This document shows, piece after piece, positions 45,840 through 55,364 of a DNA stretch of 64,000 bases. The first letter of the stretch is position 1, and each line of letters starts with the position of its first letter. Under the pieces are notes generated by a model. The model was given only the letters and a program-made list of their open reading frames with translations. It ran no database searches and was not told the origin of the DNA. Origin of the DNA: Bifidobacterium sp. B4142 (lineage in GTDB: Bacteria; Actinomycetota; Actinomycetes; Actinomycetales; Bifidobacteriaceae); the NCBI RefSeq assembly GCF_026537325.1, contig NZ_JAFNMJ010000001.1, positions 558,001 to 622,000 on the forward strand, given 5' to 3'. Made by a program: the position numbers and the translations under genes.

Positions 45840-46516
45840 CGTCCCTGCTCACCACCTGGTTCCCCAACGTCATGAGCCGATTGCCTGAGTTCTTCAGCAG
45901 CATGGTTCAGACCTTGGTCATGGTCGGCGTCTCAGGGGTGATCTCCTTCCTGCTGGCTCTGGTCATCGGGGTGGGGCTGATCATCAGCCGACGTGATGGC
46001 ATCCGTCACAACGGCCTGGTGTTCACCATTCTGGACAAGCTGATTGACCTCTTCCGCTCCATTCCCTTCATTATTCTGGCGGCCGCTCTGGTGCCGGTGA
46101 CCAGAATGCTCATGGGTACGGCCATCGGGCCTAAAGGGGCAATTTTCCCGCTGGTCGTGGGCATCACGCCTTTCTTCTCCCGGCAGATCGAGTCGGCCCT
46201 GGCCGGTTTGGACCCTGGGTATGTCGAGGCGGCGGAGTCCATGGGCATGACCACCTGGCAGATCATCTGGCACGTCTACCTGCGTGAGGGCATCCCCTCC
46301 ATCATCCGGGTGACCACCATTACCATCGTCAGCCTGGTGGGCGAGACCGCCACCGTGGGCATTGTGGGCGGTGGCGGGTTGGGCGACTTCGCCATCCGTC
46401 TGGGCTACCAGCGGTCTATGAACGACGTGACCATCGCCACCATCATTGTGCTGGTCATCTTCATCGCCCTGATCGAACTGTTCGGCCGGCTTCTGGCCGA
46501 GGTCGTCGAACACTGA
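45836..46516 (+). CDS. metI: Methionine ABC transporter permease
   Basis: 226 residues, starting inside the metN stop. About five transmembrane helices; the coupling motif EAAESMGMTTWQIIWHVYLRE (EAA loop, residues about 140-160) contacts MetN. GETATVGIVGGGGLGD is typical of MetI. Central gene of metN-metI-metQ1-metQ2. Confidence 0.95.
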   Translation: MTSLLTTWFPNVMSRLPEFFSSMVQTLVMVGVSGVISFLLALVIGVGLIISRRDGIRHNGLVFTILDKLIDLFRSIPFIILAAALVPVTRMLMGTAIGPKGAIFPLVVGITPFFSRQIESALAGLDPGYVEAAESMGMTTWQIIWHVYLREGIPSIIRVTTITIVSLVGETATVGIVGGGGLGDFAIRLGYQRSMNDVTIATIIVLVIFIALIELFGRLLAEVVEH

Positions 46517-46541
46517 GCAACCCGGGAAAGGTCAGATTATT

Positions 46542-47423
46542 GTGGTCGGTCGTAATCGCGTCGGCAAAAAGAACCGAGCCAAGGTCCAGCTGGCGGCGCT
46601 CAGCCTGGTCATCGTCCTCCTGCTGGCGCTGGTGGTCGGTACCGATGTCCGTCTGAACCAGGTGGGTGCCGATGTCAAGGTCGTCAAGGTCGGCGTCATT
46701 GGCAGTTCGGACGATCAGATTTGGAAGGCTGTCCAGGCAGAGCTGGATCGGCGGGGCGAACGCATCAGGATCGAGCTCAAGCCTTTCCAGGACGCCATCT
46801 ATGTCAACCAGGCCACAGCCAACCGCGAGGTGGACTTCAACGCCGCCCAGCATTACGCCTACCTGGAGGACGATGTAAAGACCAACCATTACCAGCTGGC
46901 CGTGCTTGGCAATACCTACATCTCGCCCATGAACCTCTACTCGCAGCGCTATGCCAAGCCATCGCAGTTCCAGGACGGCGACCGGGTGGCCATCCCCAAC
47001 AACGCCACCAACATGGGCCGTGCCCTGAAGGTCCTGGCTGATGCCAAACTGATCGGTCTGCGCGACCCTAAAGCTACCAACCCACTGCCCGAGGATGTGG
47101 TGGACAACCCCAAGCATCTGCGCATCGAGCAGGTGGATCCGGCTGGCATCCTCAACCTGCTGCCCGACTATGCGGGCGGGGTCACCAACGCCAACTTCGT
47201 GGTCGATGCAGGTCGCAGTGTGCATGATGCCATCCACGAGGTTCCCTACGACCTCCAGAACCCGGCCAACAAGCCTTACGTCAACATCATCGTCACCACC
47301 AAGGATCAGCGGAATAACCCCACCTACGCCGCAGTGGTGCGAGCCTACCATTCCAAGCCCGTGGCCGACACCATCGTCCATGTCTACAAGGGGGCCTGCC
47401 TGCCGGCTTTCAAGGTTTCCTGA
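46542..47423 (+). CDS. metQ: Methionine-binding protein MetQ, first copy
   Basis: 293 residues from a GTG start 25 bases after metI. NlpA/MetQ family: KVGVIGSSDDQIWKAV, DFNAAQHYAYLEDD, TYISPMNLYS, AIPNNATNMGRALKVL. The N-terminal hydrophobic segment (17-37) has no lipobox Cys, so it is anchored by an uncleaved helix or released, not lipidated. Binds methionine (or a derivative) for MetNI. Confidence 0.88.
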   Translation: MVGRNRVGKKNRAKVQLAALSLVIVLLLALVVGTDVRLNQVGADVKVVKVGVIGSSDDQIWKAVQAELDRRGERIRIELKPFQDAIYVNQATANREVDFNAAQHYAYLEDDVKTNHYQLAVLGNTYISPMNLYSQRYAKPSQFQDGDRVAIPNNATNMGRALKVLADAKLIGLRDPKATNPLPEDVVDNPKHLRIEQVDPAGILNLLPDYAGGVTNANFVVDAGRSVHDAIHEVPYDLQNPANKPYVNIIVTTKDQRNNPTYAAVVRAYHSKPVADTIVHVYKGACLPAFKVS

Positions 47424-47456
47424 TGCGATAGGTTCAACAAATGAAGGAGGATGGAT

Positions 47457-48320
47457 ATGAGCACCAGGAGAACCAGGGCCAAGCGAGAGCTGGCAGCTGT
47501 CTCGGTCGTCATCCTGGTGGTCGCCGTCCTGATGGGAGTGGCCTATGTCAGGGTCAACCAGCCCGATCGCGGCCAGCGGGAGATCAGCATCGGTCTGGTG
47601 GGCGATGCTGATGAGGAGATCTGGAAGGCCGTTCAGCACCAACTGGACCAGCGCCGGGCCGGCATAAAAATCAAGCTCCGCTCCTTCCAATATGGGCGTT
47701 ACGCCAATCAGGCACTGTCCAACGGGGAGATTGACCTGAATGCCTTCCAGCACTATGCCTTTCTGGAGCAGGAGTCCAAGCAGCACGGGTACCGGTTCGC
47801 AGCCATTGGCGACACCTACATCTCACCCCTCAACCTCTACTCAAAGAAGTACCGGAGCGTTGACCAGATAGGCTATGGTGACCGTTTGGCAATACCCAGC
47901 GATCCTATCGACTTGGGCCGCTCCCTGAAGGTGCTTGCCAGCGCCGGGCTGATCGGTCTGCGAGACCCCAAGGCCACCACGCCGGTTCCCGAAGATATCG
48001 TAGACAACCCGCGCGGGCTGGTCCTGGATCAGGTCGATCCACCGGGGATCGTCAAGGTCCTGCCCGACTATGCGGCGGGAATCACCAACACCAATTTCAT
48101 CCTGGATGCTGGCATGAAGATCCAGGATGCCATCTACCAGGTGCCCGGCGATCTCAAATCGCCAGCCAATCATCCCTATGTCAACATCATCGTGGCCAGA
48201 CAGGCTGACAAAAATGACCCCGACTACAAAGCTCTGGTCTCCGCCTACCATAGTCGCTATGTGGCTGATGCCATCAACCGCTACTACCGTGGGGCGGCCG
48301 TCCCGGCCTTCTCCTACTAA
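47457..48320 (+). CDS. metQ: Methionine-binding protein MetQ, second copy
   Basis: 287 residues from ATG 47457, 6 bases after AAGGAGG; ATG 47451 touches that site. Paralogue of the preceding gene with the same landmarks (LVGDADEEIWKAV, LNAFQHYAFLEQ, TYISPLNLYSKK), diverged throughout. It too lacks a lipobox Cys in its hydrophobic N-terminus. Two binding proteins for one MetNI suggest different ligands, for example D- and L-methionine or dipeptides. Confidence 0.88.
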   Translation: MSTRRTRAKRELAAVSVVILVVAVLMGVAYVRVNQPDRGQREISIGLVGDADEEIWKAVQHQLDQRRAGIKIKLRSFQYGRYANQALSNGEIDLNAFQHYAFLEQESKQHGYRFAAIGDTYISPLNLYSKKYRSVDQIGYGDRLAIPSDPIDLGRSLKVLASAGLIGLRDPKATTPVPEDIVDNPRGLVLDQVDPPGIVKVLPDYAAGITNTNFILDAGMKIQDAIYQVPGDLKSPANHPYVNIIVARQADKNDPDYKALVSAYHSRYVADAINRYYRGAAVPAFSY

Positions 48321-48397
48321 TAGTGGGTGCAATCGGGTGGTCGCCCTGTCCTGGTCCGACCCAAGTCTGCAACAGTTGAACAGCGGAGGGAACGTTG

Positions 48398-49570
48398 ATG
48401 AGGGATCATGATCGCCTGACGCTGGCCCTGGTCCTGGATTCCTTCGGCAACAGGGGCAATGGGACCTCCAACTCCGCCATCCAATACGCCCAGGGTCTGG
48501 AAGCGCTGGGGCACCAGGTCCGTCTGGTGGGGGTAGGCTCGACCGACTATCCGGCGCGGGTGCATCGAATTCCTCTAGTCTCTCATGTGGCGGCCAGACA
48601 GCAGATGAGCTTCGCTCGTGCTGATCCGGAACTTTTCCGAAGGGCCTTTGCCGGTGTGGATCTGGTCCATATTTACGAACCCTTCGCCTTCGGCCGTGCC
48701 GCCCTGGCACAGGCCAGGTTCATGGGCATACCGGTGACTGCCGGGTTTCACATTCAGCCTGAGAACATCACCTATTCAGCTGGTCCATTGCGCTACCTGC
48801 CCGGGGTGGATGCGGCCATCTACCGGCTCTTTCGATTCTGGCTCTACGATCACGTCAGGCACATCCACGTTCCTACCCAGCTGACGGCTGACCTCTTGCG
48901 CTCGCATGGGTACAAGGCCCACCTGCATGTCATATCCAACGGCTACCAGCCCAGGTTCAACCCCGGTGACCGATATGAGCGGGGCCGATACGAGCGGCAG
49001 CGACCCGACCGGCTGATCCAAGTCATGGCCTCTGGCAGGCTGGCCCGGGAAAAGGACCATCTGACTCTGATCCGTGCTCTGGCCCTGTGCAGGAACAGAC
49101 GCAGAATCAGCCTGACCATAGCTGGCACAGGTCCCATGGAGCGCCGTCTGAAGGCGGAGGCCGCCAGGCAGCTGAACGGCACGCAGGTCTCGATTGGATT
49201 CCATCACAACACGACCATGCCTGATCTGCTCAGACAGGCCGATCTACTGGTCCATCCCTCCATCGCGGACCTGGAATCGGTCAGCGTCCTAGAGGGGATG
49301 GCCTGCGGCGCAGTCCCGGTAATAGCACAATCCGATCTGAGCGCCGCCGGCCATTTCGCTCTGGTTGAACACTCGCTCTTCCCGGTCGGCAAGGCCCAGG
49401 CACTGGCTGCGCAAGTTGACTGGTGGATAGACCATCCTGATGCACTTGCGGTCTGGTCCAGACGCTACGCCGAACATGCCAAAGAGCATTATTCCCTGGA
49501 TGCTTCCGTCAGAGCCTTTGCCAAGATGGTCATGCAGGTCGCCAACAATCAAGAGCAGGACCAGGCATAG
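48398..49570 (+). CDS. GT4 family glycosyltransferase
   Basis: 390 residues from ATG 48398 with GGAGGG 7 bases upstream. GT-B fold: N-terminal NRGNGTSNSAIQYAQGLEALGH and FHIQPENITYS; C-terminal nucleotide-sugar domain with ASGRLAREKDHLTLIRAL and HPSIADLESVSVLEGMACG, the E-x7-E-like motif of GT4 enzymes. It probably glycosylates a lipid or cell-wall carrier, resembling diglucosyl-diacylglycerol synthases. Downstream of metQ2 and possibly co-transcribed. Confidence 0.85.
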   Translation: MRDHDRLTLALVLDSFGNRGNGTSNSAIQYAQGLEALGHQVRLVGVGSTDYPARVHRIPLVSHVAARQQMSFARADPELFRRAFAGVDLVHIYEPFAFGRAALAQARFMGIPVTAGFHIQPENITYSAGPLRYLPGVDAAIYRLFRFWLYDHVRHIHVPTQLTADLLRSHGYKAHLHVISNGYQPRFNPGDRYERGRYERQRPDRLIQVMASGRLAREKDHLTLIRALALCRNRRRISLTIAGTGPMERRLKAEAARQLNGTQVSIGFHHNTTMPDLLRQADLLVHPSIADLESVSVLEGMACGAVPVIAQSDLSAAGHFALVEHSLFPVGKAQALAAQVDWWIDHPDALAVWSRRYAEHAKEHYSLDASVRAFAKMVMQVANNQEQDQA

Positions 49571-49581
49571 CCCGATCTGGC

Positions 49582-50358
49582 TTAGATCTCCTTCTTGGAT
49601 ATGATCAGAGCCGACCCGATGATGGCCACCAGGACCACGCCCACGGATACGCCGGCATAGATCCAAGCCTGATCTGCCTTCAGCGTATCCAGAACAATCT
49701 GTTGGCCGAACCCGACGAAGTCGAAGTATCGCAGCCATTTCCATTTCGCCGTCAACTCTATGAGGCCGATTAGCACGGGCCATATCACGATCACTACCGC
49801 TGGAATGACTATGGATTGGGTAAGGATCAACAGGACGATGCCCAGGCTGATGATGACGGAGATGCAGAAGCTGACCGATAGGGTCATGACGGCCACATCC
49901 TTGTACAAGATGCCCCAGCCGACTCCGGGCTTCCTTCCAAGGGCCAGTCCGGTCAGCAGGATGGCGATGAAGTAGCACAGGGTCATGAGGATGATGTCAA
50001 TCAGGATGGTCGCGTACTTGCCTAAGATGAATTGCATGCGCGAGATGCCCGAGGTCAACGTGTTCTTCAGGGTGTGCTGGCTGTACTCCGAACCAATGAC
50101 GATAACGAAGACTGCGATATAAAAGTAGATCAGGGACGTGGCGGAGGCGACACCAGCTTGCAGGCCTGTCCTGATGGTCCAGCTCTGGCCTTGGATTTCC
50201 GAAAGTTTATGAGCGTATTCTTCCCCGCCCGTGCTGATGCCCACAGTGGTCTTGCTCCAGGTGGTCCCGATGCCGAGGGCCACAGTGGCAATCAGCAGAA
50301 GCAGCATGCCGATGGAGTGTCGCTGCCTATAAAAGTCGGCCCTGATCTGGTTAATCAT
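49582..50358 (-). CDS. ABC-2 type permease, antimicrobial-peptide type
   Basis: 258 residues with six predicted transmembrane helices and a large extracellular loop after the first (about 37-70). SEYSQHTLKNTLTSGISRMQF resembles BcrB/lantibiotic-immunity permeases. Its start overlaps the stop of the ATPase gene by 4 bases. Works with the ATPase to export or detoxify a peptide antibiotic. Confidence 0.82.
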   Translation of the reverse strand: MINQIRADFYRQRHSIGMLLLLIATVALGIGTTWSKTTVGISTGGEEYAHKLSEIQGQSWTIRTGLQAGVASATSLIYFYIAVFVIVIGSEYSQHTLKNTLTSGISRMQFILGKYATILIDIILMTLCYFIAILLTGLALGRKPGVGWGILYKDVAVMTLSVSFCISVIISLGIVLLILTQSIVIPAVVIVIWPVLIGLIELTAKWKWLRYFDFVGFGQQIVLDTLKADQAWIYAGVSVGVVLVAIIGSALIISKKEI

Positions 50359-51287
50359 TGTTGCCTCCTCGACTCTTGAGGGTCCTTATTCAGCAGATCT
50401 GCGAAATAACCCTCCAACGATCCCTTCTGCTGGCTGATTTGATTGACCAGGATGCCTTTCTGAACCAGAAGACTGTTGATGGGGCCCGGTTCCAGATTCC
50501 CTTGCCTGATCAGAATCTGATGGTCGTCAAGGACTTGAAAGGGGCCGATTCCCTGGCGATCCATGATCGTGGCGGCTTTGGAGCTCTGGTCCACGTCGAT
50601 CAACAGTCCATTCTGATTGATCCGGTCCAGTTCATCCTTGTCTACCTCCTTGATCAGGCGGCCGTGGCTGATGAACCCGAACCGGGAGGAGACCAGGTAG
50701 AGTTCGCTCAGAATATGGCTGGAGATGAGAATGGTCGTCTGGCGCTCCTTATTGAGCTTTCCCAGAAGTGTCCTGAATTCGATGATTCCTGCCGGGTCCA
50801 GGCCGTTGATGGGCTCGTCCAGGATCAGGAAATCGGGCCGGGTGAGGATGGCCATGGCCAACCCCAGGCGCTGACGCTGACCAAGAGAGAGGTGAGCGGC
50901 CCGAGTTTTGGCCTTCTCGCCCAGACCAACGAAGTCGATGGCCTGGACGATGGCCTTGTCGTCGGCCAGCCCGTGCTGGATGGCTGTCAGTTTCATGTTC
51001 TGGCTGACGGTCAGTTTTTTGAAGGCGGCCGGAGCCTCAATGATCGAGCCTATTCTGCTCAGAATGCGCCTGTTCTTGCTAATTGTGCGCCCCATCAGCC
51101 TTATGGTTCCCTTCTGCATGGGGGAGAGTCCGGTTATCAGACGCATCAGGGTGGTTTTGCCAGCACCGTTCTCGCCGATCAACCCGTAGATCTCACCCCT
51201 GTTTATGGAAAGGCTGAGATCCTCTAGTGCCTGGAAGCGGCCGAACCGTTTGCTGACATGGCTAATATCCAAAATGGTATAATCCAT
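50355..51287 (-). CDS. ABC transporter ATPase, BcrA-like
   Basis: 310 residues. Walker A GENGAGKTT (38-46), LSLGQRQRLGLA signature, Walker B FLILDEPINGLDPAG, and the long C-terminal extension of the BcrA/CcmA export family. Overlaps the permease gene by 4 bases and is divergent from a response regulator/histidine kinase pair, the classical arrangement for bacitracin or lantibiotic resistance. Confidence 0.9.
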   Translation of the reverse strand: MDYTILDISHVSKRFGRFQALEDLSLSINRGEIYGLIGENGAGKTTLMRLITGLSPMQKGTIRLMGRTISKNRRILSRIGSIIEAPAAFKKLTVSQNMKLTAIQHGLADDKAIVQAIDFVGLGEKAKTRAAHLSLGQRQRLGLAMAILTRPDFLILDEPINGLDPAGIIEFRTLLGKLNKERQTTILISSHILSELYLVSSRFGFISHGRLIKEVDKDELDRINQNGLLIDVDQSSKAATIMDRQGIGPFQVLDDHQILIRQGNLEPGPINSLLVQKGILVNQISQQKGSLEGYFADLLNKDPQESRRQQ

Positions 51288-51444
51288 GGAGTTCCTTTCT
51301 CTGTGTCGCTATTAGAGAATCTAAAATGCCTTTCTTAAGTGCTTGGCAAAGAAATCATTAAGAATTACATAAATCCGATTGGGCGAGACTGGCATTGTGA
51401 GACGGCTTCAGTAACATGAGTGTGACCCGTGAAAGGAAGAAAGC
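51288..51444. promoter_or_regulatory. Divergent control region of ABC and two-component genes
   Basis: 157 bases, AT-rich in the ABC-proximal half. TTCTTAAG (about 51333) and ATTAAGAA (about 51357) are related half-sites 24 bases apart and could bind the neighbouring OmpR-type regulator. This is suggested by position and repetition only. Confidence 0.4.
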
Positions 51445-52137
51445 ATGCCGACGATTCTGGTCGTGGAGGATCAGGAGGACATCCAGTCCCTGCTCAAGGA
51501 TGTACTGGGCGAGACCTATCGGATCATCCAGGCGACCACAGGCGCCCAAGCCTTAGCTCGCTTCCAGCAGGAGGAACCCGACCTGATCCTTCTGGATCTG
51601 ATGCTCCCCGTAATCACCGGGGACAGCGTCCTCAAGGCCATTCGACGCATGTCTTCGGTGCCGGTCATCATCCTTACGGCCATCCAGGATAAGACCAGGA
51701 CCGTCAGCCTCTTGGAGCAGGGCGCCAATGATTATGTGACCAAGCCTTTCGACATCGACGAGCTTCGCGCTCGCGTCCGGGTTCAGTTGCGCCAATCCGT
51801 GGCACTGAAAGCGGATGCGGATACAGCAGGTGAATCTGACGCCAAGATTTGTTTCGAGGGGATCGAGCTGGACCGGATGGAGCACACGGTCAGCGTTGAT
51901 GGGCACAGGGTCGATCTGGCTCGCAAAGAATTCGCCATCCTTGAGCTTCTGATGGACCATCCGCATCGGGTTTTCGAGAAGGAGGACCTCTACAGACAGG
52001 TTTGGAACCATTCATACATCAATGCCGAGAATACTCTCAATGTGCACCTGAGTACCTTGCGGACCAGTCTTAACAAATATGCTGGAAGCCAGCGCTACAT
52101 CGTGTCGGTCTGGGGTATCGGCGTTCGCCTAGTCTGA
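51445..52137 (+). CDS. OmpR-family response regulator
   Basis: 230 residues, ATG after GAAAGGAAGAAAG. Receiver domain with E8-D9, phosphorylatable Asp51 (ILLDLMLP), and conserved Lys in VTKPFD; C-terminal winged helix with KEFAILELLMDHP and RYIVSVWGIGVRL. Pairs with the kinase 50 bases downstream and probably controls the divergent ABC genes. Confidence 0.93.
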   Translation: MPTILVVEDQEDIQSLLKDVLGETYRIIQATTGAQALARFQQEEPDLILLDLMLPVITGDSVLKAIRRMSSVPVIILTAIQDKTRTVSLLEQGANDYVTKPFDIDELRARVRVQLRQSVALKADADTAGESDAKICFEGIELDRMEHTVSVDGHRVDLARKEFAILELLMDHPHRVFEKEDLYRQVWNHSYINAENTLNVHLSTLRTSLNKYAGSQRYIVSVWGIGVRLV

Positions 52138-52187
52138 ATTTGGGTGGAAAGCGGGACGACGAATAAGGGGTCATCGGAGGTGAATCC

Positions 52188-53093
52188 GTGAAGGTGGTTG
52201 CACTTGTTCTGGGTCTTGTCGCCCTAGCATTGGCGATTAAACTGATACTGTTGATTGTCGACCTCAAACGAATCAGCAGTGATCTGGATTTCATCAACCA
52301 TGCGGACTCCAATGCCCTAGTAACCACTGGGGCCAATATCGGACTCATCCGCACTCTGGCGAATAGGATCAACGCCATTCTGAACAAAACCAGACGGCTG
52401 CAGATCACCCAGGCTGAGCAGAATAAACAGGTCCGACAGATGCTGACCAATCTGACCCATGACATCAAGACCCCTCTAACCGTGGCTAGGGGATACGCCC
52501 AACTGCTCAAAGAGGAATCGGACGACCAGGAGCAGCTAAACAAGATTCTCAACAACCTGCAGTCGGTGGATCACTATCTGCATTACCTGATGGATTTCAA
52601 TCTGATTCAAGAGAAGAGCGTGAGTCTGGATTTGAGTAGGGTGAACCTGTCGGCCCTGGTTCAGCAGGAGCTCTTCAACGCCTTCGATTCTTTGACCGCA
52701 CAGTCGGTCACGGTGGAGCCCAGGATCCAAGCTGGTGTGGAAATAACGACGGACCAGACCATGATGAGTCGGGTGATCCAGAATCTGATTGGCAACTGGC
52801 TCAAGTATGCGGAGGAATCAGCCTGGGTGGACCTGCACCAGGGCGAAGATGGGCGGGTTCATCTGGACTTCGGCAACAAAACTAGGGACGGAGCCGTCGA
52901 TGTAGACAGGCTGATGGAACGGTTCCAGACCGAGGACCAATCACGGACCAAGATCAGAAGCACAGGTCTAGGTCTGAGCATCGTTGATTCCCTGGTGGAT
53001 TCGCTCGGCGGTTCAATGAGGCTGGAATCCGCCAACGGTATTTTCTCGATCCACTTGCTGTTGAGTGATGCTTCGCAATCGAACGAACTGTAA
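52188..53093 (+). CDS. Sensor histidine kinase, short sensor type
   Basis: 301 residues from a GTG start. A single hydrophobic segment (2-24) and no extracellular domain, so it may sense through its membrane helix or through the ABC transporter. Phospho-acceptor His91 in LTHDIKTPL; N-box VIQNLIGNWLKYA; G-box STGLGLSIV. In similar modules the transporter itself is the antibiotic sensor. Confidence 0.9.
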   Translation: MKVVALVLGLVALALAIKLILLIVDLKRISSDLDFINHADSNALVTTGANIGLIRTLANRINAILNKTRRLQITQAEQNKQVRQMLTNLTHDIKTPLTVARGYAQLLKEESDDQEQLNKILNNLQSVDHYLHYLMDFNLIQEKSVSLDLSRVNLSALVQQELFNAFDSLTAQSVTVEPRIQAGVEITTDQTMMSRVIQNLIGNWLKYAEESAWVDLHQGEDGRVHLDFGNKTRDGAVDVDRLMERFQTEDQSRTKIRSTGLGLSIVDSLVDSLGGSMRLESANGIFSIHLLLSDASQSNEL

Positions 53094-53126
53094 ACAATGC
53101 GGGTTTGATCCCCTCGGTTGGATGCT

Positions 53127-53168
53127 ATGGCCTGTCACGGTCCTTGTGAAAAGACCATGACAGGCCAT
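53127..53168. terminator. Long hairpin after the kinase gene
   Basis: ATGGCCTGTCACGGTC (53127-53142) pairs with GACCATGACAGGCCAT (53153-53168), a 16-bp stem with one mismatch. No T-run follows on either strand, so it may be an RNA-stabilising or repeat-derived structure rather than a simple terminator. Confidence 0.5.
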
Positions 53169-53268
53169 CAAGTGCAGGTAGGCGGAAAATGGTGTCAGGA
53201 CACAAATCTGACCATGCTTCAATCCGACCGATAGGCGATCCGCTTTCTCACCTACGCGCTAGGGAAGA

Positions 53269-53969
53269 TCAGGTCTTGGTGTGCGGGACTACAACAGCCC
53301 TGGCAGAGAACTTGTTGTCGACCAGCTTGTGGCGGGCATTGAGGGCGTTGTCCAGCGCATAGGTTTCGATCTCAGCCTCAATCTGGCTGTTGCGATACAT
53401 GTTGGCAGGGCGTGAAGAATCTGAATGGCGATCTGGGCCGGTCCGCCCAGGCCAATGACCAGAGCGTGCTTTCCGCCGCCGTTCAGATGAGGCATGGCAG
53501 CCCGGATCGTGGTAGGGGGTCAGGGCAGCGTCAGCTAGGAGGGGGGGCCAATTAGATCCGTATTGCCCAGCGGCGCCAGGTTGCGGGCCAGGACGGTCAT
53601 GTATTCTGCCATGCCGCCGTCGCGACCCAGACCCAAGGCCAGGGATTTATTGGTTACGGAGCTGGAGCATTAGTTCTCTTGGACAGCCAAGCAGTCAGGG
53701 TAGTGGCCGCATCCGGATCACCCTTCTTAAAGCCCGTGACATCGGGGGACCGCCTTTTCGATCCAGCCGGTGGTCTCATGCCACAGAATAATCGGCGGTT
53801 TGGTGCGGCTCCAGGTTTCCGGCGTGCAGTCCTGGACGACGGATACATCGGAATGGCAGCAACCTGCCCCAGCAACCTTGAGCAGAACCCCGCCGCTCCC
53901 AGGGGTCGGCTCCGGCACTTCCTTGCGGGTGGGGAAGGTGTTGAATTGTTCGAAAACAATGGCTTTCAT
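53269..53969 (-). pseudogene. Zinc-type alcohol dehydrogenase remnant
   Basis: The first part reads MKAIVFEQFNTFPTRKEVPE, with a GHE-like ILWHETTGWIE, the start of a medium-chain zinc alcohol dehydrogenase. The frame then changes (VTGFKKGDPDAATTLT), changes again (LALGLGRDGGMAEYMTVLAR), meets stops, resumes at MPHLNGGGKHALVIGLGG, and finishes in a further frame with ALDNALNARHKLVDNKF and AVVVPHTKT. Only 700 bases remain of about 1,050; most of the NAD-binding half is deleted. Clearly inactive. Confidence 0.9.
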
Positions 53970-54236
53970 AGGCTCCCTTTCATTATTGAAGCATTTCCGT
54001 TCCTATGCTCAGGGCGGGGAGTGTGCGCATCAGCATCGTTGCAATAAAAATCCTGCTGAACGCCAGCTTTCACTCATCCCGAAAGAGTGTGATATGTCCA
54101 ACAATGTGGGATTGGTCGTGTCTACAGAGCGGATGAAAAAGTTCACGTATATATGAGTATCCCTCCCCTGAGGATGACCGGCAGGGAAGGGGTGGCGGGA
54201 TGGCCTTGGTTTGCTTTGGTTTAGCTTGAGCGGCTT
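53970..54236. other. Intergenic region, no gene seen
   Basis: 267 bases between the alcohol dehydrogenase remnant and the aldolase-like gene. Short ORFs here have no ribosome site or recognisable content. A weak CCCCT/AGGGG pairing near 54165-54195 is not convincing as a terminator. Confidence 0.5.
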
Positions 54237-55262
54237 TTACAGCAGATTGATCAGAGCCTGGGTGTCCTCGACTGTCGTCGCCCAGGAGGTGGCCAGTCGG
54301 ATCACGGTGTGGGTTGCATCGCTGCGTTCCCAGAAGTCGAAGGCGACCTGCTTGGACAGCTCCTCCATGCGCTCATTGTCCAGACAGATGAAGGTTTGGT
54401 TGGTTGGGGAATCCATAACAATCTGATACCCCTTCTCACGCAGGGCCTCTTTGATCATCGCTGCTGTCTGGATGGCGCTTCGACTGATGCGCAGGTAGAG
54501 GTCATCGGTGAAAAGAGCGTCGAACTGCACTCCCAAGAGCCTTCCCTTGGCCAGAAGGGCCCCCCTTCTTTTGATCATGGTGCTGAAATGTTCGGGAGCA
54601 TTCCCCCTGGGGAAGATCACCGCTTCGCCGCAGAGCGCGCCCACCTTGGTTCCTCCGATGTAGAAGATATCGCAGAGACGGGCTATGTCCGCCAGATCGA
54701 CATCGGTTCCTGGAGCCACTAGTCCATATCCCAGCCTGGCCCCGTCCAGGTAGAGCGGGATCTTGTATTTCCGACAGGTCTGCGAGAGATCTTCCAGCTC
54801 CTGGCGGGTGTAGAGGGTCCCATACTCGGTGGGATGGGAGATGTAAACCATGCCGGGGAAGACCATCTGCTCATGGTTTCCGTCGGCGTAGAAGCCATCA
54901 AGGAAGGCGTTAAGATCTCCTGCGCGAATTTTGCCCTGTTTGCTGGGGATGGTGAGGACCTTGTGGCCTATGGCTTCAATGGCACCGGCCTCGTGGACGT
55001 TGACATGGCCAGTATCCGCAGCGACCACCCCCTGGTAGGACTTCAGCAGGCAGGAGGTGACGACCTGATTGGTCTGAGTCCCTCCGGCCATGAAATAAAC
55101 CTGGGCCTGGGGACAGTCACAGGCTTGAGCGATCTTCTGTGCGGCGGAAAAGCAGTACCGATCCTTGCCGTAGCCGGGAAGGTGCTCCATGTTGGTGTCG
55201 ATTAGCCGTTGCAGGACTGCGGGGTGGGCGCCCTCGGAATAGTCGTTGACGAATGACAGCAT
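54237..55262 (-). CDS. ltaE: Threonine aldolase-like PLP enzyme
   Basis: 341 residues with GGAAGGACC before the ATG. Fold-type I PLP enzyme of the beta-eliminating lyase/low-specificity threonine aldolase family, splitting L-threonine or related amino acids to glycine and an aldehyde. Seen: FMAGGTQTNQVVTS, TGHVNVHEAGAIE, YLDGARLGYG (Asp contacting PLP) and IGGTKVGALCGEA with the Schiff-base Lys. Upstream neighbours are the pnt genes, with a gap of about 100 bases. Confidence 0.85.
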   Translation of the reverse strand: MLSFVNDYSEGAHPAVLQRLIDTNMEHLPGYGKDRYCFSAAQKIAQACDCPQAQVYFMAGGTQTNQVVTSCLLKSYQGVVAADTGHVNVHEAGAIEAIGHKVLTIPSKQGKIRAGDLNAFLDGFYADGNHEQMVFPGMVYISHPTEYGTLYTRQELEDLSQTCRKYKIPLYLDGARLGYGLVAPGTDVDLADIARLCDIFYIGGTKVGALCGEAVIFPRGNAPEHFSTMIKRRGALLAKGRLLGVQFDALFTDDLYLRISRSAIQTAAMIKEALREKGYQIVMDSPTNQTFICLDNERMEELSKQVAFDFWERSDATHTVIRLATSWATTVEDTQALINLL

Positions 55263-55364
55263 GCGGGTCCTTCCTGTTCGACGATAATCGGCCCCGGATC
55301 AGCCAAACCGATCTGGAGTCATGGATCTGACTACAGCATATGCGACAGGTCGTCCAGCAGATGC

